DNA of 64,000 bases from Microbacterium sp. CGR2. GTDB taxonomy: Bacteria > Actinomycetota > Actinomycetes > Actinomycetales > Microbacteriaceae. Every line of letters starts with the position of its first letter. The first letter of the stretch is position 1. The notes beneath the pieces were generated by a model. That model was given only the letters and a program-made list of their open reading frames with translations. It had not been told where the DNA came from and searched no databases. The DNA is taken from assembly GCF_003626735.1 (NCBI RefSeq), contig NZ_RBHX01000001.1:3286001-3350000 (forward strand). Reading direction: 5' to 3'. Below are positions 27,313 through 36,657 of this stretch, in pieces. A program made the translations under genes and the position numbers.

Positions 27313-28514
27313 CTGGAGACCCTACCCCGGGCGGCTGCGGGCTTCTCCTCAGCCGGAAGCGTGCGGGCGAAGGCGAGCAGCACGCCGCACGCGATGAGGA
27401 CGGCGAGAAGCGCTGTGCCACCCTGCGACATGAACGGGAGGGGCACACCCATGACGGGGAAGACGCCGATGACGACGCCGATGTTCATCACTGCCTGTCC
27501 CACGATCCAGACGGTGATGCCACCCGCGGCCACTCGGATGAACGGATCGTCGGTCTTGCGGATGATGTGGAATGCGCCGACCGTGAAGAACGTGAACAGT
27601 GCGAGCACCACGATGCACCCGATCAGGCCCAGCTCCTCCCCGACGATCGCGAAGATGAAGTCGTTGCCCGCCGCCGGCAGCCAGCCGTACTTCTCCTGAG
27701 AGTTGCCGAGTCCGAGCCCGAAGATGCCTCCGGAGGCCATGCCCCAGATGCCGTGGATGGACTGGTAGCAGTCGGTGTAGTACAACGACATGTCGTCGCA
27801 GGTGGCGGTGATCCGGCGCATGCGGTCTTCGCTGGACAGGGCGTAGGCCAGCACGGCGATGATCCCGAGGATCACCGGGATGATGAACAGTCGCAGCTTG
27901 ACGCCGGAGAAGAACAGACACCCGAGCAGGATGAGCACCAGCACCATCGCCGTGCCCAGGTCCTTTCCCGCCAGCACGGTGCCGATCGCGAGCGCTGCCA
28001 CCGGGATGACCGGGATGAAGACGTGGTGCCAGGTTCCGAGCATGGTCCGCTTGCGCAGCAGCACGGCGGCGATCCACAGAGCGAGGGCGAGCTTGAGGAA
28101 CTCGGACGGCTGGAGCGTGAAGCCGGCGACGAGGATCCAGTTTCGGTTGCCGCCGTCGGCGACGCCCAGCGGGGTGAACACCAGCAGCTGAAGGGCGACG
28201 GCGCCGAAGAGCGCGGGCCACGCCATCTTCTTCAGGAAGGCGACCGGCAGACGGCTGACGAGGAACATGAGCGGGATGCCGAGAAGAGCGAAAACGCCCT
28301 GCCGGAGCGCTCCGTCCAGCGGACTCTGACCGTTGGCCACGGCGGTCGCGCTCGTGGCGGAGAGCACCATGACGAGGCCGAAGACCGTGAGCAGCAGCGC
28401 GGTCGAGGCGATCAGGAGGAACTCTGTCGTCACCGGAGTGAACCGGCGCCCCAGGGATACCCGGGCGGCGAGTCCGCCGGACTCAGACCGCGGAGGGCGA
28501 GCTACCTGCGTCAT
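27309..28514 (-). CDS. ftsW: SEDS peptidoglycan glycosyltransferase FtsW
   Basis: Septal peptidoglycan polymerase of the SEDS family, partner of FtsI. The 401-residue protein has about ten transmembrane helices with the family motifs SEDRMRR (large extracytoplasmic loop), WGMASGGIFGLGLGNSQEKY and AGNDFIFAIVGEELGL. The start at 28514 has a strong GGGGGAG ribosome-binding site and lies inside the 3' end of murD (32-bp overlap). The C-terminal tail is short and basic. The loop between helices carries two Cys, which is unusual but not diagnostic. Confidence 0.95.
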   Translation of the reverse strand: MTQVARPPRSESGGLAARVSLGRRFTPVTTEFLLIASTALLLTVFGLVMVLSATSATAVANGQSPLDGALRQGVFALLGIPLMFLVSRLPVAFLKKMAWPALFGAVALQLLVFTPLGVADGGNRNWILVAGFTLQPSEFLKLALALWIAAVLLRKRTMLGTWHHVFIPVIPVAALAIGTVLAGKDLGTAMVLVLILLGCLFFSGVKLRLFIIPVILGIIAVLAYALSSEDRMRRITATCDDMSLYYTDCYQSIHGIWGMASGGIFGLGLGNSQEKYGWLPAAGNDFIFAIVGEELGLIGCIVVLALFTFFTVGAFHIIRKTDDPFIRVAAGGITVWIVGQAVMNIGVVIGVFPVMGVPLPFMSQGGTALLAVLIACGVLLAFARTLPAEEKPAAARGRVSR

Positions 28515-30018
28515 CGGCGCTCCCCCGGTCGATCCAGTCCCGCACCGCTTCGGCGAAGCGGTGTCCGCGATCCGCGTAGCTGGAGAACTGGTCGAAGGAT
28601 GCCGCCGCCGGGGCCAGCAGCACTGTGCCCTCGTCGTCGACGATCCCCGCGGCGATCTCCACGACACGGTTCATGACGTGTCCAGTCTCGCGAGCATCGA
28701 CCTCGAACACCGGGACCGCGGGCGCGTGTCGTCGGAATGCCGCGACCACCTCGGCGCGTTCGACCCCGATCACCACGGCCGCCCGTGCCGAACCGCCGAC
28801 CTCGGCGACCAGTTCGGCGATGTCGACGCCCTTCAGATCGCCCCCGACGACCCAGACCGCCCCGGGATAAGCCCGCAACGACGAGGCGGCGGCGTGCGGA
28901 TTCGTGGCCTTGGAATCGTCCACCCAGGTGACGCCGCCGTGCCGCGCAATCACCTCGATGCGGTGCGGGTCGAGGCGAAAGCTCTGCAGGGCGGTGTGGA
29001 TGGCTTCGGGCTCGGTGCCGAGCGAGCGAGCGAGCGCGCTCGCGGCGAGGATGTTCTGAACGATATGAGGTGCCGAGAGCCCCGCGGTCTGCAGGTCGGC
29101 GAGCGTGGTCAACTCGAGCGCGCTGCGCGCCCGGTCGTCGAGGAACGCCCGGTCCACGACCAGCCCCTCCACGATCCCGAGATCACTCGGCCCGGGAATG
29201 CCGAGATCGAAACCGATGGCGCGGGCGCCGTCCACGACCTCGGCCTCTTCGACCATCTTCCTCGTGGCCTCATCCGCCTTGTTGTAGACACAGGCCACAC
29301 GCGTGTTGCGGTAGACGACCGCTTTCGCGTCCCGATAGGCGTCGGCGCTGCCGTGCCAGACGAGGTGGTCGTCGGCGAGGTTGAGACACACCGAGGAGAA
29401 GGGGAAGAGCTCCCCCTCTGGACGGGACTGCCCGAGGTACCAGAGCTGATGACTGGAGAGCTCCACCACGAGCACGTCGAAGCCCGCAGGGTCGCGCACG
29501 GCGTCGAGTACCGGGACACCGATGTTGCCGCACGGCGCGGCCCGGAGGCCGCCCTCGACGAGCATCGACGCGGTGAGCTGCGTCGTGGTGGTCTTGCCGT
29601 TGGTGCCGGTGATGAGCACCCAGTCGGCGGGCGTGCCGTCGGTGCGGAGGACCTTGTCGCGTACGCGCCAGGCGAGTTCCACATCTCCCCAGATGGCGAT
29701 GCCGGCGTCCTGTGCCCAGCGGATCACCGGATGCGACGGCGAGAACCCCGGCGACGCGATCACCACGTCGGGTGCGAACTCCTGAAGAACGGCCGGGACC
29801 TCGGCGAGGGACCCGAGCTCGAGTCGAGCACCGATGACGGGTAGCAGGCGGGCGTACTCCTCCTCAGCGGATTCGCTGAGGACGAGCACCTCGGCGCCCA
29901 GCTCGACGAGCGTGTCTGCGACCGAGAAGCCCGTCACCGAAAGGCCCAGGACCGCCGTGCGGAGGCCACTCCAGTCGGCGCTCCAACTGGTCAGGCCGCT
30001 CAGGCGCTCAGCCGACAC
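28483..30018 (-). CDS. murD: UDP-N-acetylmuramoylalanine--D-glutamate ligase
   Basis: ATP-dependent ligase adding D-Glu to UDP-MurNAc-L-Ala. The 511-residue protein has the P-loop VLITGTNGKTTTTQL near residue 140, the family WVDDSKATNPHAAASSL motif near residue 350 and C-terminal LLAPAAASFDQFSSYADRG. The GTG start overlaps the mraY end by 11 bp. Its 3' end overlaps ftsW by 32 bp. The N-terminal Rossmann segment TAVLGLSVTGFSVADTL is intact. Confidence 0.97.
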   Translation of the reverse strand: MSAERLSGLTSWSADWSGLRTAVLGLSVTGFSVADTLVELGAEVLVLSESAEEEYARLLPVIGARLELGSLAEVPAVLQEFAPDVVIASPGFSPSHPVIRWAQDAGIAIWGDVELAWRVRDKVLRTDGTPADWVLITGTNGKTTTTQLTASMLVEGGLRAAPCGNIGVPVLDAVRDPAGFDVLVVELSSHQLWYLGQSRPEGELFPFSSVCLNLADDHLVWHGSADAYRDAKAVVYRNTRVACVYNKADEATRKMVEEAEVVDGARAIGFDLGIPGPSDLGIVEGLVVDRAFLDDRARSALELTTLADLQTAGLSAPHIVQNILAASALARSLGTEPEAIHTALQSFRLDPHRIEVIARHGGVTWVDDSKATNPHAAASSLRAYPGAVWVVGGDLKGVDIAELVAEVGGSARAAVVIGVERAEVVAAFRRHAPAVPVFEVDARETGHVMNRVVEIAAGIVDDEGTVLLAPAAASFDQFSSYADRGHRFAEAVRDWIDRGSADDAGSSPSAV

Positions 30019-31114
30019 GCGTCAGCCATTCGACGTAGAACAGGCCGACGGCGGACACCGCGAGAAGCCCGGCGATGATCCACATGCGCACTACGATCGT
30101 GACCTCGGACCATCCGCGCATCTCGAGGTGGTGGTGGAAAGGACTCATCAGGAACAGTCGTTTGCCGCGCGTGATCTTGAAGTACGCGCGCTGCAGGATC
30201 ACGGAACCGGAGGACAGCACGAACACTCCGGCGATCACCAGGAGCAGCAGCTCGGTGCGGGTGAGGATCGCCATCGCGGTGATCACGCCACCGATCGCCA
30301 TCGACCCGACGTCGCCCATGAAGACCTTGGCCTTGGGAGCATTCCACCACAGGAAGCCGATGAGGCTGGCGGCGAAGGACGCCGCGATGATGGCGAGGTT
30401 GAAAGGATCGCGCACTTCGTAGCATCCGCCCAGAGCGTCGGGGTCGCCTCCGATGCACGGCTGCTTGAACTGCCAGAACGCGATCACGCTGTACGCTCCG
30501 ACGACGATCACGCCGGCGCCGGCTGCGAGGCCGTCGAGACCGTCGGTGAGGTTCACGCTGTTCGACGTGGCCACGCCGATGATCGCGATCCAGACGAGGT
30601 AGAGCACCCAGCCGAGGATCACGCCGAACGCGAAGAGGTCGAGCCACGTGATGTCCCGGAACAGGGAGATCGACGCGCTGGCGGGAGTCTGGCCGAACTT
30701 GTTCGGGAAGTTGAGGGCGACGATTCCGAACGGGATGATGACCAGGAGCTGCCCGATGATCTTGCGCCACCCGGAGAGACCGAGACTGCGCTGGCTGCGC
30801 ACCTTCATGTAGTCGTCGATGAAGCCGACGGCGCCGAAGCCGACCATCAGCCAGATCACCAGGAGCGCAGAGAGCGCAGGAACCTCGCCGCTCACGAAGA
30901 CGCCCGTGAAGTACCCGATGATGGAGCCGGCGATGAAGATGACGCCACCCATCGTGGGGGTTCCGCGCTTCGCTTCGTGGTTCGGGTTCTCGACCGCTTC
31001 GGGGGTGCGGATGACCTGCCCCCACCCCCACTTCCGGAAGAGCCGGAGGAAGACGGGTGTCAGGAACAGAGTGAAGGCGAGCGAGATCGCCGCCGCCATG
31101 ATGAGAGACCTCAC
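30008..31114 (-). CDS. mraY: Phospho-N-acetylmuramoyl-pentapeptide transferase
   Basis: Integral membrane enzyme making lipid I from UDP-MurNAc-pentapeptide and undecaprenyl phosphate. The 368-residue protein has ten transmembrane helices and the family motifs GTPTMGGVIF, NLTDGLDGLAAG (catalytic Asp region) and FHHHLEMRGWSE. Its GTG start overlaps the murF stop in GTGA. The mycobacterial name is murX. Confidence 0.97.
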   Translation of the reverse strand: MRSLIMAAAISLAFTLFLTPVFLRLFRKWGWGQVIRTPEAVENPNHEAKRGTPTMGGVIFIAGSIIGYFTGVFVSGEVPALSALLVIWLMVGFGAVGFIDDYMKVRSQRSLGLSGWRKIIGQLLVIIPFGIVALNFPNKFGQTPASASISLFRDITWLDLFAFGVILGWVLYLVWIAIIGVATSNSVNLTDGLDGLAAGAGVIVVGAYSVIAFWQFKQPCIGGDPDALGGCYEVRDPFNLAIIAASFAASLIGFLWWNAPKAKVFMGDVGSMAIGGVITAMAILTRTELLLLVIAGVFVLSSGSVILQRAYFKITRGKRLFLMSPFHHHLEMRGWSEVTIVVRMWIIAGLLAVSAVGLFYVEWLTRVG

Positions 31115-32523
31115 GAGAACAATTCTCCCAGACGATCGCCGAGATGCCGGAGGCCCACGGAATTGGATGACTTGACGAGTACGCGGTCGCCGTCGCGGAG
31201 CTCGTCGCGCAGGTACTCGAAGGCTGCGTCCTGATCAGGGAGATGGACCGCTTCGCTGTCCCAGGAGCCCTCGCCGACCGCGGAGAGGTAGAGCCGACGG
31301 GCTTCGGGACCGACCACGACGATGCGCTGGATGTTGAGGCGCACAGCGAGCAGCCCGATCCGGTCGTGCTCCTCCCCCGCGCTCTCGCCCAGCTCGCTCA
31401 TCGCGCCGAGGACGGCGACCGTCCTCTCGTCGGGCCCGGTGATCTGTGCCAGCGTGCGCAGGGCCGCCGCCATCGAATCAGGGCTGGCGTTGTAGGCGTC
31501 GTTGATGATGCGCACGCGATCGCTGCCGAGAGGCTGCATGCGCCAACGTTCGGCGATCTCGACCGTCTCGAGACGGGCGATGGCGTCGGAGAGCGAAACA
31601 CCGAGCACCCGGGCGGCGGCGATGGATGCGAGCGCGTTGCCGATGTGGTGGGCACCGAGCACACGAAGCCGAAGCGCCAGCTGCTCATCCTCGGTCTCGA
31701 CGACGCACGACGTTCCGGATGCCGTCACCTCGATGTCGCGCGCCCGCACATCGGCCGCGGGGTTCTGACCGAAGCCGACGACATCCAGGCCTCGCGAGCG
31801 CGCCAACTCCTGCATTGCCGCGACGCGCGCGTCATCGATGTTCAGCACGGCCGTTCCCGGTGTTCTGGCTGCGGCGACGAGCTCGGACTTCGCTTTCGCC
31901 GTCTCCTCGATGCCGCCGAACCCGCCGGCGTGCGCCATGCCGACCATCAGCACGACGGCGATGTCGGGCTCAACGAGCCCGGCGAGGTGCGCGATGCTGC
32001 CCGGCGCGGCCGCCCCGAACTCACTCACCAGGAACCGCGTGTCGGGTGTGACGCGCAGCATGGTCACGGGAGCGCCGACCTCGTTGTTGAAGGACTTGAC
32101 CGGCGCCACGGTCTCGCCCTCTCCTTCGAGGATGCGGGCGAGGAAGTTCTTGGTGGTGGTCTTGCCGTTGGAGCCCGTGATCCCCACGATCTTCAGCGTG
32201 CCTGCCGCTCGGACCCGTGCCACCACTTCCCGGGCGAGGGCGCCGAGGGCGGCGACGGCGTCAGGGACGACGATCTGGGACACGGTGACATCCACGACGT
32301 GCTCGACGATCGCGAGGACCGCTCCGGCGTCCGCGGCGGCACCGACGAATCGGTGTCCGTCGGTCTCCGCGCCGGGCTTCGCGACGAAGATCGACCCCGG
32401 GCCCATCTCACGGGAATCGGTGTCGACGAGACCGTCCACCACCGACTCGGCGGTGTCGTCTCCGGCGACGCGCAGGTCACCACCGACAGCGGCGGCGACT
32501 TCAGCGAGCGTCAGGGCGATCAT
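31111..32523 (-). CDS. murF: UDP-MurNAc-tripeptide--D-Ala-D-Ala ligase
   Basis: ATP-dependent ligase that completes the pentapeptide stem. The 470-residue protein has the P-loop VGITGSNGKTTTKNFLA near residue 112, the MurF-type SFNNEVGAPVTML motif (which separates it from MurE) and NDAYNASPDSMAAAL near residue 340. It lies directly after ftsI with a gap of only 27 bp. The murE gene usually found between them is not there. The MurE DNPR/DDPR amino-acid specificity motif is not seen in this protein. Confidence 0.95.
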   Translation of the reverse strand: MIALTLAEVAAAVGGDLRVAGDDTAESVVDGLVDTDSREMGPGSIFVAKPGAETDGHRFVGAAADAGAVLAIVEHVVDVTVSQIVVPDAVAALGALAREVVARVRAAGTLKIVGITGSNGKTTTKNFLARILEGEGETVAPVKSFNNEVGAPVTMLRVTPDTRFLVSEFGAAAPGSIAHLAGLVEPDIAVVLMVGMAHAGGFGGIEETAKAKSELVAAARTPGTAVLNIDDARVAAMQELARSRGLDVVGFGQNPAADVRARDIEVTASGTSCVVETEDEQLALRLRVLGAHHIGNALASIAAARVLGVSLSDAIARLETVEIAERWRMQPLGSDRVRIINDAYNASPDSMAAALRTLAQITGPDERTVAVLGAMSELGESAGEEHDRIGLLAVRLNIQRIVVVGPEARRLYLSAVGEGSWDSEAVHLPDQDAAFEYLRDELRDGDRVLVKSSNSVGLRHLGDRLGELFS

Positions 32524-32550
32524 GTCATCTCCAGGCGCGGCTCTCGCCGG

Positions 32551-34317
32551 CTATCCGAACTTGGGAAGCAACTCGTCCATCGGGACAGTGGACGGCATCA
32601 CGCGATACGTTTTCATCACCTGCGTCACCGCCTTCTGGAAGGCGGGTGCGGTGGCCGCGGACGATACAACCTTAGTCGGCTCGTCGAGGGTGACCACGAC
32701 GACGTACTGGGGATCATCCACCGGAGCGAACCCCACCATGCTGGTGTAGTACACGCCGTTCTTGTATCCGCCCTTGCCGTCCGACACCTGCGCGGTACCG
32801 GTCTTGCTGGTCACGCGGTAGCCGGGCACCTGGATGCGTTCGGCATTGCCGCCCTGCACGGCGACGTTCTCGAGCATCCGAGCGAGGTCGGCGGCGGTCT
32901 TCTCGGTGACGACCTGCTCGTGCGCCGGCTTCTCCGGAGTGTCGACGGCGCCGTCCGCACCCGTGCACGACTCCACGAGCGAGAGGTCGATCTTCTCTCC
33001 CCCGTTGGCGATCGCCTGGTACGTGCCGGCGAGCTGCGCGGCCGTCACGGTGAAGAACTGGCCGAAGGTCGTGGCGTAGAGCGACTGGTTGTCCCACGCG
33101 CTCGTGGGGTGCAGAGTACCGGCGACCTCCGAGGGGAAGCCGACCGTCTTCTCGCCGACCCCGAAGCGCTGCAGATAGTCGTAACGGACGTCCGGGCTGA
33201 CGGTCGTGCCGAACTTCGACAGCGCCACGTTCGACGAATCGATGAGAGCACCCGCGAGGGTGTACTGATACGCCGGGTGCACGAACGCGTCGTTGACGAG
33301 GGCGCCGTTGGGGAACGACTCGCGCGAGGAGGCACTGACAGTGCTGAGCGGGGTCAGGCCCGCCCCTTCCATCGCGGCAGCGGCGGTGATGGCCTTGAAC
33401 GTGGAGCCGGGCTCGAAGTCCCGCCAGAAGATCTGGCTGGCACGGGTCGCAGGGGTCGACGCGTCCAGGTCGTTCGGGTCCAGCGCGGGCCACTCCGCCG
33501 CCGCACGGATCTTCCCGGTGCCGACCTCGACGACGGTGACTGTTCCGCCTTTCGCCCCCTGCTTCTGGGCTTCCTCCGCGATCATCTGCTGCAGGTACCA
33601 GTTGAGGTCGCTGTTGATGGTCAGCTGAACCGTGCCGCCGTCGACCGCCTCCACCGTTCGCTTGCTTCCGGGGATCACGACGCCGTCTTTGCCGGTGCGA
33701 TAGGACTCCTCGCCGTCGACGGGCGCGAGGCACTCGTTCGACAGCTGTTCGACGCCCGCTTGCGCGGCACCGGAGTTGTCGAGGAATCCGAGGACGTTTC
33801 CTGCCACCGCACCGTTCGGGTACACCCGCGTCTCTCTGGACTCGAAGTGCAGGTACTTCAAGCCCAGGTCGCGCAGCTTGATGTACTGCTCGGTGGTGAG
33901 AGATCTCTTGAGTTCGGCATACTGGCTGTCCGCATCCGCAGCCAGAGCGTCCGCGACGATCGTGCGCACCTCGTCGCCGGTCTGTCCCGTGACCGCGGCG
34001 ATCTTCTCGGATGCCTCCGCCCAGGGCAGTTCCGGCTCGTCTTCTTCCAGAAGCATGATGACCTGCGGACTCAGCTGCGCGTCATAGACCAGCACGCTCG
34101 AGGCGAGCACCGTACCCGACGCGTCCACTATCGATCCCCGCTGACCGGGGATCTTGTTGCCCTTGCCGATATGGGTGAGCGAGTCCGCGACGTGCTCATC
34201 GGCGCTGACCACCTGGATGTCGACCAGCCGCACCACGAACGCCGCCAGCACCGTGAGGATGACAGCGAGGGCGACGACCGTGCGTCGCCGCGGGCCGCGG
34301 GTTGCTCTTGTCGTCAT
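32551..34317 (-). CDS. ftsI: Septal penicillin-binding protein 3 (FtsI/PbpB)
   Basis: Septal transpeptidase of 588 residues. It has a short basic cytoplasmic N-terminus, one transmembrane helix (about 13-33), a pedestal/dimerisation domain with IPGQRGSIVDASG, and the transpeptidase domain with catalytic SxxK in EPGSTFKAITAAA near residue 307, SSN in IDSSNVALSKFG, and KTGTAQ near residue 505. It works with FtsW. It is preceded by the ftsL-like gene and followed by murF. Confidence 0.96.
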   Translation of the reverse strand: MTTRATRGPRRRTVVALAVILTVLAAFVVRLVDIQVVSADEHVADSLTHIGKGNKIPGQRGSIVDASGTVLASSVLVYDAQLSPQVIMLLEEDEPELPWAEASEKIAAVTGQTGDEVRTIVADALAADADSQYAELKRSLTTEQYIKLRDLGLKYLHFESRETRVYPNGAVAGNVLGFLDNSGAAQAGVEQLSNECLAPVDGEESYRTGKDGVVIPGSKRTVEAVDGGTVQLTINSDLNWYLQQMIAEEAQKQGAKGGTVTVVEVGTGKIRAAAEWPALDPNDLDASTPATRASQIFWRDFEPGSTFKAITAAAAMEGAGLTPLSTVSASSRESFPNGALVNDAFVHPAYQYTLAGALIDSSNVALSKFGTTVSPDVRYDYLQRFGVGEKTVGFPSEVAGTLHPTSAWDNQSLYATTFGQFFTVTAAQLAGTYQAIANGGEKIDLSLVESCTGADGAVDTPEKPAHEQVVTEKTAADLARMLENVAVQGGNAERIQVPGYRVTSKTGTAQVSDGKGGYKNGVYYTSMVGFAPVDDPQYVVVVTLDEPTKVVSSAATAPAFQKAVTQVMKTYRVMPSTVPMDELLPKFG

Positions 34318-34354
34318 GGGATCTCTCCGTCGAATCGAGGGCGGTCAGCGCGGG

Positions 34355-34915
34355 TCAGCGGGTGGTGGGGCTCGGGAGGCCGTCGGTGATCGCCGGCGGG
34401 AGCTCCTGGTCGGTGTGGCCGGCTGCGGCGTCTTCGGCACCCGCGGTCTTGGTCGGAGGAGCCGTCACGAGCGCGTTGCTGACGGCGCCCGCTCCCTTCG
34501 GATCGACGGTCGAGTTCCAGTCGGCTCCGGCTCCGGTGCCGAATACCGCCCCATCGCTCAGGCGCAGGTAGGAGGGCGAGCCGGCGACGACCATGCCCAG
34601 TCCGGCCGCGTTGGTCGCGAGGACCTGAGGCGAGCTCATGCCGGTCAGTTCCTGCTGCAGAGCGTGCGTCTGAAGGTTCAGTTCGTTCTGCTGCGACGAG
34701 AGCGACGCGAGTGTGAAGGAGTCCTGGGTGATCGCCAGCGACAGCGCGATCTGTGCGGCCCCGATCGCGAGCGCGCCGCCGAGCGCGACGAGCGCGTAGG
34801 CGACCTTGGGCTTGCGTCGGCGGGCCGGCTCGCCGACCGGCTGCAACCGGCGTTGTGGCGTCGGAGCCGGAGCGGCCGGGAGTGCCGGCTTGCGGACCGT
34901 GGCGTTCAGGCTCAT
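34355..34915 (-). CDS. ftsL: FtsL-like bitopic division protein
   Basis: A 186-residue protein with a basic, Pro-rich cytoplasmic N-terminus (1-37), one transmembrane helix (about 38-60) and an extracytoplasmic helix with heptad-like spacing ([25 protein letters not shown]), then a low-complexity Ala/Thr/Pro tail. Sequence conservation is low, as usual for FtsL. The assignment rests on topology, the short coiled coil and the position between rsmH and ftsI, where mycobacteria carry Rv2164c. Its start overlaps the rsmH stop in ATGA. It is longer than classical FtsL (about 120 aa) because of the tail. Confidence 0.75.
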   Translation of the reverse strand: MSLNATVRKPALPAAPAPTPQRRLQPVGEPARRRKPKVAYALVALGGALAIGAAQIALSLAITQDSFTLASLSSQQNELNLQTHALQQELTGMSSPQVLATNAAGLGMVVAGSPSYLRLSDGAVFGTGAGADWNSTVDPKGAGAVSNALVTAPPTKTAGAEDAAAGHTDQELPPAITDGLPSPTTR

Positions 34916-35850
34916 GCGTTCTCCCGCAGTTTCTCGGCGGCGCGCAGGCGCACCGGAATGGCGCGCGGGTTCCGCGCACGTTCGTCATCTCCGGCGAGCT
35001 CCGCGCCCTTGGTCACCACACGGAAACGCGGAGCATGTTCGGGAAGCTCCACCGGAAGCCCGGCGGGAGCCGTCGAGGCGGATGCCGCGGCGAACGCCTG
35101 CTTGACGAGGCGGTCCTCCAGCGACTGGTAGGACATCACGACGATGCGTCCGCCGACGCCGAGGGCGTCCATGGCGGAGGGGATCGCGTCGGCGAGCACG
35201 CTCAGCTCGGTGTTCACCTCGATCCGAAGTGCCTGGAAGACGCGCTTGGCCGGGTGTCCGGCGCGCTGCGCCGCAGCGGGAGTGGCCGCGATGAGTATCT
35301 CGACGAGCTCGCCGGAGCGGGTGATCGGCTGCTTCTGCCGGGCGTCGATGATGAAGCGGGCGTATCGACCCGCCAGCTTCTCTTCGCCGTAGCGCTCGAA
35401 GATGCGTCGCAGGTTGCCCTCGCTGTATGTCGCGATGACGTCGGCGGCGGTGACTCCCTTTGTCTGATCCATCCGCATGTCCAGCGGTGCGTCTTTGGAG
35501 TAGGCGAAACCGCGCTCGGCCTCATCGAGTTGAAGCGAGGAGACACCGAGATCGAAAAGGATGCCGGCGGCGCCGTGCGCGTGGAGCCCGATCTCGTCGT
35601 ACACCGCGTGCACCAGCGTGACGCGGTCACCGAACCGCCCGAGTCGCTCACCTGCGATGCGGAGCGCATCCGTGTCGCGGTCGAGTCCGACGAGGCGGAT
35701 GTGCGGGAACCGTTCGAGGAGTGCCTCGGAGTGTCCACCCATCCCGAGCGTCGCGTCGACGAGGACCGCTCCGTCCGCCTGGAGGGCGGGAGCGAGCAGC
35801 TCGACGCAACGGTCGAGCAGAACGGGGGTGTGGATGTCGCGGAGGTTCAT
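34912..35850 (-). CDS. rsmH: 16S rRNA (cytosine-1402-N4) methyltransferase
   Basis: SAM-dependent methyltransferase (MraW) modifying C1402 in 16S rRNA. The 312-residue protein has the SAM site [16 protein letters not shown] at about 30-45, the [19 protein letters not shown] catalytic motif and [13 protein letters not shown] near residue 232. The start is a weak GAGAAA-preceded ATG. It lies 114 bp after mraZ and is coupled by ATGA to the ftsL-like gene. Confidence 0.97.
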   Translation of the reverse strand: MNLRDIHTPVLLDRCVELLAPALQADGAVLVDATLGMGGHSEALLERFPHIRLVGLDRDTDALRIAGERLGRFGDRVTLVHAVYDEIGLHAHGAAGILFDLGVSSLQLDEAERGFAYSKDAPLDMRMDQTKGVTAADVIATYSEGNLRRIFERYGEEKLAGRYARFIIDARQKQPITRSGELVEILIAATPAAAQRAGHPAKRVFQALRIEVNTELSVLADAIPSAMDALGVGGRIVVMSYQSLEDRLVKQAFAAASASTAPAGLPVELPEHAPRFRVVTKGAELAGDDERARNPRAIPVRLRAAEKLRENA

Positions 35851-35964
35851 GATCTTTCTCGGGTTTCTCTGCTTCGAGGACCAGGGCTCTGATCCCCCTC
35901 CGCTTCTCGACCCGGCACCGGGGAAGTGTGTCGGGGCGGGAGCGGCGGGGCATCACAGCCGTGG

Positions 35965-36396
35965 TCAGAAGAGTCCCGGAATCACCTCCTGCTCGAGATC
36001 GGAGTAGGTCTCCTCACCGGCCGCGAGGTAGGCGTTCCAGCTCTCGGCATCCCAGATCTCGGCGTGTGCGCCGACTCCGGTGACGATGAGTTCCTTCTGC
36101 AGGCCTGCGTACTGACGGAGGGGCTGCGGGATGGTGATGCGGTTCTGACTGTCTGGCATCTCCGCACTGGCACCGGAGAGGAACAGACGCATGAAGTCAC
36201 GCGCCTGCTTGTTGGCGAGCGGCGCCTGACGGATCCGCTCGTGCATCGCCTCGAATTCGGCCGTGCTGAACACGTAGAGGCAGCGTTCCTGGCCGCGGGT
36301 GACGACGATGCCGCCACCCAGGTCTTCACGGAACTTCGCGGGAAGGATGACCCGTCCTTTGTCGTCCAGCTTCGGAGAATGCGTCCCTAGCAACAC
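35965..36396 (-). CDS. mraZ: Transcriptional regulator MraZ
   Basis: First gene of the dcw cluster, a 143-residue DNA-binding protein with two tandem SpoVT-AbrB-like domains: [20 protein letters not shown] (about 3-22) and [18 protein letters not shown] (about 83-100). MraZ proteins form ring oligomers and bind repeats upstream of their own gene. Start is GTG at 36396, with GAGGGGG upstream. A three-unit direct repeat that fits an MraZ box lies 41-66 nt upstream of the start. Confidence 0.96.
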   Translation of the reverse strand: MLLGTHSPKLDDKGRVILPAKFREDLGGGIVVTRGQERCLYVFSTAEFEAMHERIRQAPLANKQARDFMRLFLSGASAEMPDSQNRITIPQPLRQYAGLQKELIVTGVGAHAEIWDAESWNAYLAAGEETYSDLEQEVIPGLF

Positions 36397-36436
36397 CGGT
36401 CATCACCCCCTCTCCGTCCGGCCAACTCGAGGTGCG

Positions 36437-36465
36437 CCCCACTTTACTCCACTTTCCTCCACATT
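36437..36465 (-). promoter_or_regulatory. MraZ box: three GTGGRG repeats at 10-bp period
   Basis: On the minus strand GTGGAG-GAAA-GTGGAG-TAAA-GTGGGG occupies 36462 to 36437, each unit preceded by or ending in AAA and spaced exactly 10 bp. Repeats of this form upstream of mraZ are known binding sites of MraZ in several bacteria. Confidence 0.75.
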
Positions 36466-36491
36466 CCTACGACCAATGCTCCGCCAACACA

Positions 36492-36506
36492 CCTGAGGAC
36501 CTCAGG
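36492..36506. promoter_or_regulatory. 7-bp-arm palindrome CCTGAGG-A-CCTCAGG
   Basis: A perfect inverted repeat with one central base lies midway between the MraZ box and a mirrored GTGGRG array. It could be an operator for another dimeric regulator. There is no direct evidence. Confidence 0.3.
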
Positions 36507-36534
36507 GGGCACCGAGAAACCGCGCGATTCCGCG

Positions 36535-36561
36535 GTGGAGGGCGGTGGAGGGTCAGTGGGG
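36535..36561 (+). promoter_or_regulatory. Mirror-image GTGGRG array opposite the MraZ box
   Basis: On the plus strand GTGGAG (36535), GTGGAG (36545) and GTGGGG (36556) repeat the same three hexamers in the same order as the MraZ box, but facing the opposite way, with 10- and 11-bp spacing. It may be a second MraZ-binding array. No plus-strand gene begins directly downstream. Confidence 0.4.
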
Positions 36562-36607
36562 GGACGGGGGTGGCACAGCCCGCGCGAAGAACGTGAGCAC
36601 ACGCAAA

Positions 36608-36636
36608 GAAGCCCGGATGCTCAGCATCCGGGCTTC
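36608..36636. terminator. Hairpin after DUF3040 gene
   Basis: Perfect 13-bp stem (36608-36620 with 36624-36636) and 3-nt loop, 21 nt past the DUF3040 stop. It also insulates the mraZ upstream region. Confidence 0.85.
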
Positions 36637-36657
36637 AGGAGAAGGAAGAGGTGGCGG

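Noticed and set aside
31111..32523. The murF gene considered as a mis-called murE
   Set aside because: The SFNNEVGAP and NDAYNASP motifs are MurF-type and the MurE amino-acid specificity motif is not seen.
31243..34389. A 1048-codon plus-strand open frame opposite murF and ftsI
   Set aside because: Antisense shadow of two conserved genes. No domains, biased composition, no promoter or ribosome-binding site.
24795..36396. Absence of ftsA and ddl from the division cluster
   Set aside because: Normal for actinobacteria, which use SepF in place of FtsA and encode ddl elsewhere.
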